Below, in pieces: positions 61,654-64,000 of a stretch of DNA of 64,000 nt. The stretch's first letter is position 1; each line of letters starts with the position of its first letter. The DNA is taken from contig DAHUYW010000002.1 of assembly GCA_027306915.1 (NCBI GenBank), forward strand, positions 250-64,249, in the 5' to 3' direction. The stretch is from Spirochaetales bacterium. Its GTDB lineage: Bacteria; Spirochaetota; Spirochaetia; DAHUYW01. The notes beneath the pieces are model-generated. The model was not told the DNA's origin. It did no database searches and saw only the letters and a list, made by a program, of their open reading frames with translations. The position numbers and the translations under genes were made by a program.

Positions 61654-62928
61654 ATGCTTGATCTGAAGTTCATAAAAGACAACGTCGAGGCAGTGAAAGA
61701 AAACGTTCGCAACCGCTTCATGAAAGTCGATGTCGATCGAGTGGTTGCCCTCTACGACAAGCGGACCGCCCTCGTAAAACAGATCGACACGCTTCGGCAG
61801 CGGCGCAACGAGAACGCCGCTACGATGAAGGGGAAGCTGGAGCCGCCCCAACGCGAGCATCTCATCCAGGAGGGCAAGCAGCTCAAGGAGGAGATCGCGG
61901 CGGCGGAAGCGGCGCTCGAGGTCGCCGAGAAGGAGCTTGCGGCGGAGGCGTCGCGCATTCCGAACATGGTCCACCCCGACGCGCCGGTGGGCAGGGAGGA
62001 CAAGGACAACATCGAGCTTCGCCGCGTCGGAGCTCCGCCCTCCTTCCCCTTTCGGCCGAAGGACCACGTCGAGCTGGGCCAAAGCCTCGACCTCATCGAT
62101 TTCGACACTGCGACGAAGGTGTCCGGGACCAAGTTCTACTACCTGAAGAACGAGGCCGTCTTCCTCGAGCTCGCCCTTGTCCGCTATGCGATGGACATCC
62201 TGCGGGCGCGCGGTTTCACGCCGACTATCACTCCCGACATCGCGCGCGAAGAGGTAGTCGAGGGAATCGGCTTCAACCCGCGGGGGTCGGAGAGCAACAT
62301 CTACACCATCGAGGGAACGGGAACCTGCCTCGTCGGGACCGCAGAGATCACCCTGGGGGGATATCTGGCCGGCGAGGTCATCGATGCCGAGCGCCTGCCC
62401 GTGAGGCTCGCCGGGCTCTCCCACTGCTTTCGTCAGGAAGCGGGCGCCGCGGGCCAGTATTCGAAAGGGCTCTACCGGGTCCACCAGTTCACCAAGGTCG
62501 AGATGTTCGTCTACTGCAAGCCCGAGGAGTCGGAGGCGATGCACGCCGAGCTTCTCGCGATCGAGGAGGAGATCTTCGCCGGACTATCCATCCCCTACCG
62601 GGTCGTCGACACCTGCACCGGCGACCTGGGCGCGCCCGCCTACCGGAAGTTCGACATCGAGGCGTGGATGCCCGGCCGCGGCGAGCAGGGTGACTGGGGA
62701 GAGGTGACGAGCACCTCCAACTGCACCGACTTTCAGGCGCGCCGCCTCAAGGTAAGGTACAAGGACGGGGGCAAGAGTGCCTTCGTGCACATGCTGAATG
62801 GAACCGCGGTCGCGGTCTCCCGTGCCCTTGTTGCGCTCCTCGAGAATGGCCAGGGGGAGGATGGATCCATCCGGATTCCCGAACGGCTCGTGCCCTACAC
62901 GGGTTTCGATCGAATCGGGCCGCGATAG
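61654..62928 (+). CDS. serS: Seryl-tRNA synthetase
   Basis: A 424-residue class II aminoacyl-tRNA synthetase. The N-terminal coiled-coil arm (~30-105) binds tRNA. Motif 2 is 'GLSHCFRQEAGAAGQYSKGL' with 'YRVHQFTKVEMF'. Serine-specific 'TGTCLVGTAEITLGGYL' and the motif 3 region 'LNGTAVAVSRALVALLENGQ' are present. Length and order of motifs are normal. AGGAGAGG precedes the ATG; proC is nine bases upstream. Confidence 0.97.
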   Translation: MLDLKFIKDNVEAVKENVRNRFMKVDVDRVVALYDKRTALVKQIDTLRQRRNENAATMKGKLEPPQREHLIQEGKQLKEEIAAAEAALEVAEKELAAEASRIPNMVHPDAPVGREDKDNIELRRVGAPPSFPFRPKDHVELGQSLDLIDFDTATKVSGTKFYYLKNEAVFLELALVRYAMDILRARGFTPTITPDIAREEVVEGIGFNPRGSESNIYTIEGTGTCLVGTAEITLGGYLAGEVIDAERLPVRLAGLSHCFRQEAGAAGQYSKGLYRVHQFTKVEMFVYCKPEESEAMHAELLAIEEEIFAGLSIPYRVVDTCTGDLGAPAYRKFDIEAWMPGRGEQGDWGEVTSTSNCTDFQARRLKVRYKDGGKSAFVHMLNGTAVAVSRALVALLENGQGEDGSIRIPERLVPYTGFDRIGPR

Positions 62929-63172
62929 ACGCGCGAAGCTGCGGGCACGCGGTCGATGGCCTCTGCGTCCCCGATTCTTGCAGGCGATTGCCTCGCAGAG
63001 GTCAAGGCATATCATCAACGAAGGAAAGAGGATTGCGGGAGCGGAACCGCCGCTACCCCAGAACAGGGGCTGCGCCCTTCGATCCTGCGCCCCGGTGCGG
63101 TGAAAAACAAAAAGGGCGCGGCGCAAAACCGCCGCGCCCGGAAACTTGAGCGTACTGCTATCCTGCCGCCCC
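62929..63172. other. Convergent intergenic region between serS and glnK
   Basis: The gap contains the terminator for the amt-glnK operon (described separately). No clear terminator for serS on the plus strand was found. Open frames here have no recognisable protein. Confidence 0.45.
63103..63139 (-). terminator. Rho-independent terminator of amt-glnK
   Basis: GGGCGCGGCG (63114-63123) pairs with CGCCGCGCCC (63130-63139) around a six-base loop. On the minus strand the stem is followed by TTTTTGTTTTT (63103-63113 on plus), directly downstream of glnK. Confidence 0.92.
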
Positions 63173-63523
63173 TCATCCTATTGCAACACTGCCGGTTTCG
63201 CCGGTCCTAATGCGGAGACACTGTTCGAGCGGCAGAACAAAGATCTTTCCGTCGCCGATCTCGCCGCTCTCCCCCGTGCGGGCCCCCCGAATGATCGCCT
63301 TGATCGTTCGATCGACGAAGTTGTCGTTCACCGCGATCTCGAGCTTGATCTTGCGCAGGAGGTTGCCGCTTTCGCGGTAGGCACGGTAGATCTCGGTTAC
63401 TCCCTTCTGCCGGCCGTGGCCGACCACCTCGGAGGCCGTTATGAGATTGACCTCTTCCGCGTAGAGCTCCCGCTGGACCTCCTGCAGGCGCTCCGGTTGA
63501 ATGATTGCGATAATGTATTTCAT
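63173..63523 (-). CDS. glnK: PII-family nitrogen regulatory protein (GlnK-like), T-loop variant
   Basis: A 116-residue PII signal protein that binds ATP/ADP and 2-oxoglutarate and usually gates the ammonium channel. It begins 'MKYIIAIIQPERLQEVQREL' and has the 'GHGRQKGVTEIYR' T-loop base and the B-loop 'GEIGDGKIFVLP'. Compared with E. coli GlnB the uridylylated Tyr51 is replaced by Glu (Tyr appears at 49), and three extra residues sit in front of the B-loop ('TGESGEIGDGK'). The C-terminal 'RIRTGETGSVAIG' is normal. It follows amt by ten bases and ends before a strong terminator. Confidence 0.95.
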   Translation of the reverse strand: MKYIIAIIQPERLQEVQRELYAEEVNLITASEVVGHGRQKGVTEIYRAYRESGNLLRKIKLEIAVNDNFVDRTIKAIIRGARTGESGEIGDGKIFVLPLEQCLRIRTGETGSVAIG

Positions 63524-63533
63524 GTCGTCACCT

Positions 63534-64000
63534 CTACTCGAGCACCGTGTACGCTTTCTCGTTGTGCTGCGTCAGGTCCATCCCGATATCCTCTTCCTTC
63601 GGGCTCGCCCGCATGCCCACCAGCAGATCGACGACCTTGAAGATTATCGCCGTCGCTACGAGCGAGTAGACCAAGACCGCGCCGATGTCGGCAAGCTGGA
63701 AGAGCATCTGCTTCGGGTTTCCGTAGAAAAGCCCGTTAATCCCCGGCTGGATCATCGCTGTCGCGAAGAGTCCGGTGCCGAGCGACCCCCAGGCGCCGCC
63801 GATCCCGTGGACGCCGAAGGCGTCAAGGGCGTCGTCATACTTGAATCGCCCTTTCAGGAAGACCACCGCGAGGTAGCAGACGACCGACACCACAATACCG
63901 ATCACCAGCGACCCCGGCACGTTGACGAAGCCGGAAGCCGGCGTGATGGCAACGAGCCCTGCGACCGCGCCGGTGGCGGCTCCAACGGTCGTCGGCTTGC
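63534..64000 (-). CDS. amt: Ammonium transporter (Amt), C-terminal part (partial at right edge)
   Basis: The gene runs beyond the right edge on the minus strand; about 155 codons are visible. 'KPTTVGAATGAVAGLVAITP', 'ASGFVNVPG' and 'DAFGVHGIGGAWGSLGTGLF' are the conserved pore-region helices, the latter with the second His of the twin-His conduction pair. Three C-terminal membrane helices follow, then a tail ending 'HNEKAYTVLE'. It conducts ammonium/ammonia across the inner membrane and is partnered by glnK downstream. The order amt-glnK is the reverse of the common glnK-amtB. Confidence 0.95.
   Translation of the reverse strand, partial: KPTTVGAATGAVAGLVAITPASGFVNVPGSLVIGIVVSVVCYLAVVFLKGRFKYDDALDAFGVHGIGGAWGSLGTGLFATAMIQPGINGLFYGNPKQMLFQLADIGAVLVYSLVATAIIFKVVDLLVGMRASPKEEDIGMDLTQHNEKAYTVLE

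Noticed and set aside
1..64000. tRNA, rRNA, CRISPR arrays, prophage or intact insertion sequences
   Set aside because: None was seen on reading both strands. A covariance-model scan was not possible, so a tRNA or small RNA could have been missed.

Overview
The window is a GC-rich stretch of bacterial chromosome with dense genes on both strands. Signal peptides, lipoboxes, outer-membrane barrels, a LolA-like carrier and LysM murein proteins show a diderm (Gram-negative) cell. My best guess is an uncultured Spirochaetota lineage. The reasons are the many lipoproteins, the fused AroD-AroE enzyme, the prfA-prmC-relA block and several secreted proteins of a spirochaetal style. This is an inference from gene content and was not tested by alignment. 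No rRNA, tRNA, CRISPR array, intact transposase or prophage was seen.

Layout. (1) 1-5.4 kb: a decaying type I restriction-modification locus (HsdS tail, DUF4143 ATPase, broken HsdR, broken YgjP-type metallopeptidase). (2) 5.5-11.4 kb: an aldo/keto reductase, remnants of an ECF41-type sigma factor and a YjdN-like protein, a minus-strand operon (secreted protein, nagA, aroDE), and a remnant joining a dolichol-phosphate-mannose-synthase piece to a GT39 tail. (3) 11.4-18.4 kb: a seven-gene minus-strand operon (GntR repressor, SPFH protein, ABC ATPase, two FtsX/LolC-like permeases, LolA-like carrier, outer-membrane barrel) behind a near-consensus promoter with two operator repeats. This is the most interesting system in the window. 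(4) 18.7-22.1 kb: TPR lipoprotein, small membrane protein and isocitrate dehydrogenase. (5) 22.3-29.3 kb, plus strand: lipoprotein, MltD-like transglycosylase with LysM, secreted protein, SH3 lipoprotein and ABC-F ATPase. (6) 29.3-32.1 kb: B12-binding radical SAM enzyme and Aur1-like PAP2 protein. (7) 32.3-34.8 kb: FmdB-like zinc ribbon, LemA and two TPM proteins. (8) 34.8-43.4 kb: mixed accessory genes (PilZ, GH63, MFS, SDR, DinB, DHFR-like, GT2, PAP2). (9) 43.4-48.4 kb: rhomboid, a small Cys-rich protein, prfA, prmC and bifunctional relA/spoT. (10) 48.6-52 kb: two Wzi-like outer-membrane proteins. (11) 52-56.1 kb: a GT28 glycosyltransferase divergent from an AmrS-type radical SAM enzyme, an unusual flavin thioredoxin-reductase-like protein, and trmL. 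(12) 56.2-60.7 kb: a lipoprotein/LysM pair, then a four-domain CoADR-rhodanese-TusA-DsrE fusion and a DUF2892 protein. (13) 60.8-64 kb: proC, serS, and amt-glnK with a PII protein lacking the usual uridylylation tyrosine.

Two themes cross the window. Several conserved enzymes (AroDE, NagA, PrmC, RelA, the ABC-F ATPase and the CoADR fusion) carry Gly/Ala/Pro/Ser-rich insertions of about 35-70 residues at loops or domain joints. Some -10 boxes lie so close to the start codon that leaderless transcripts are likely.
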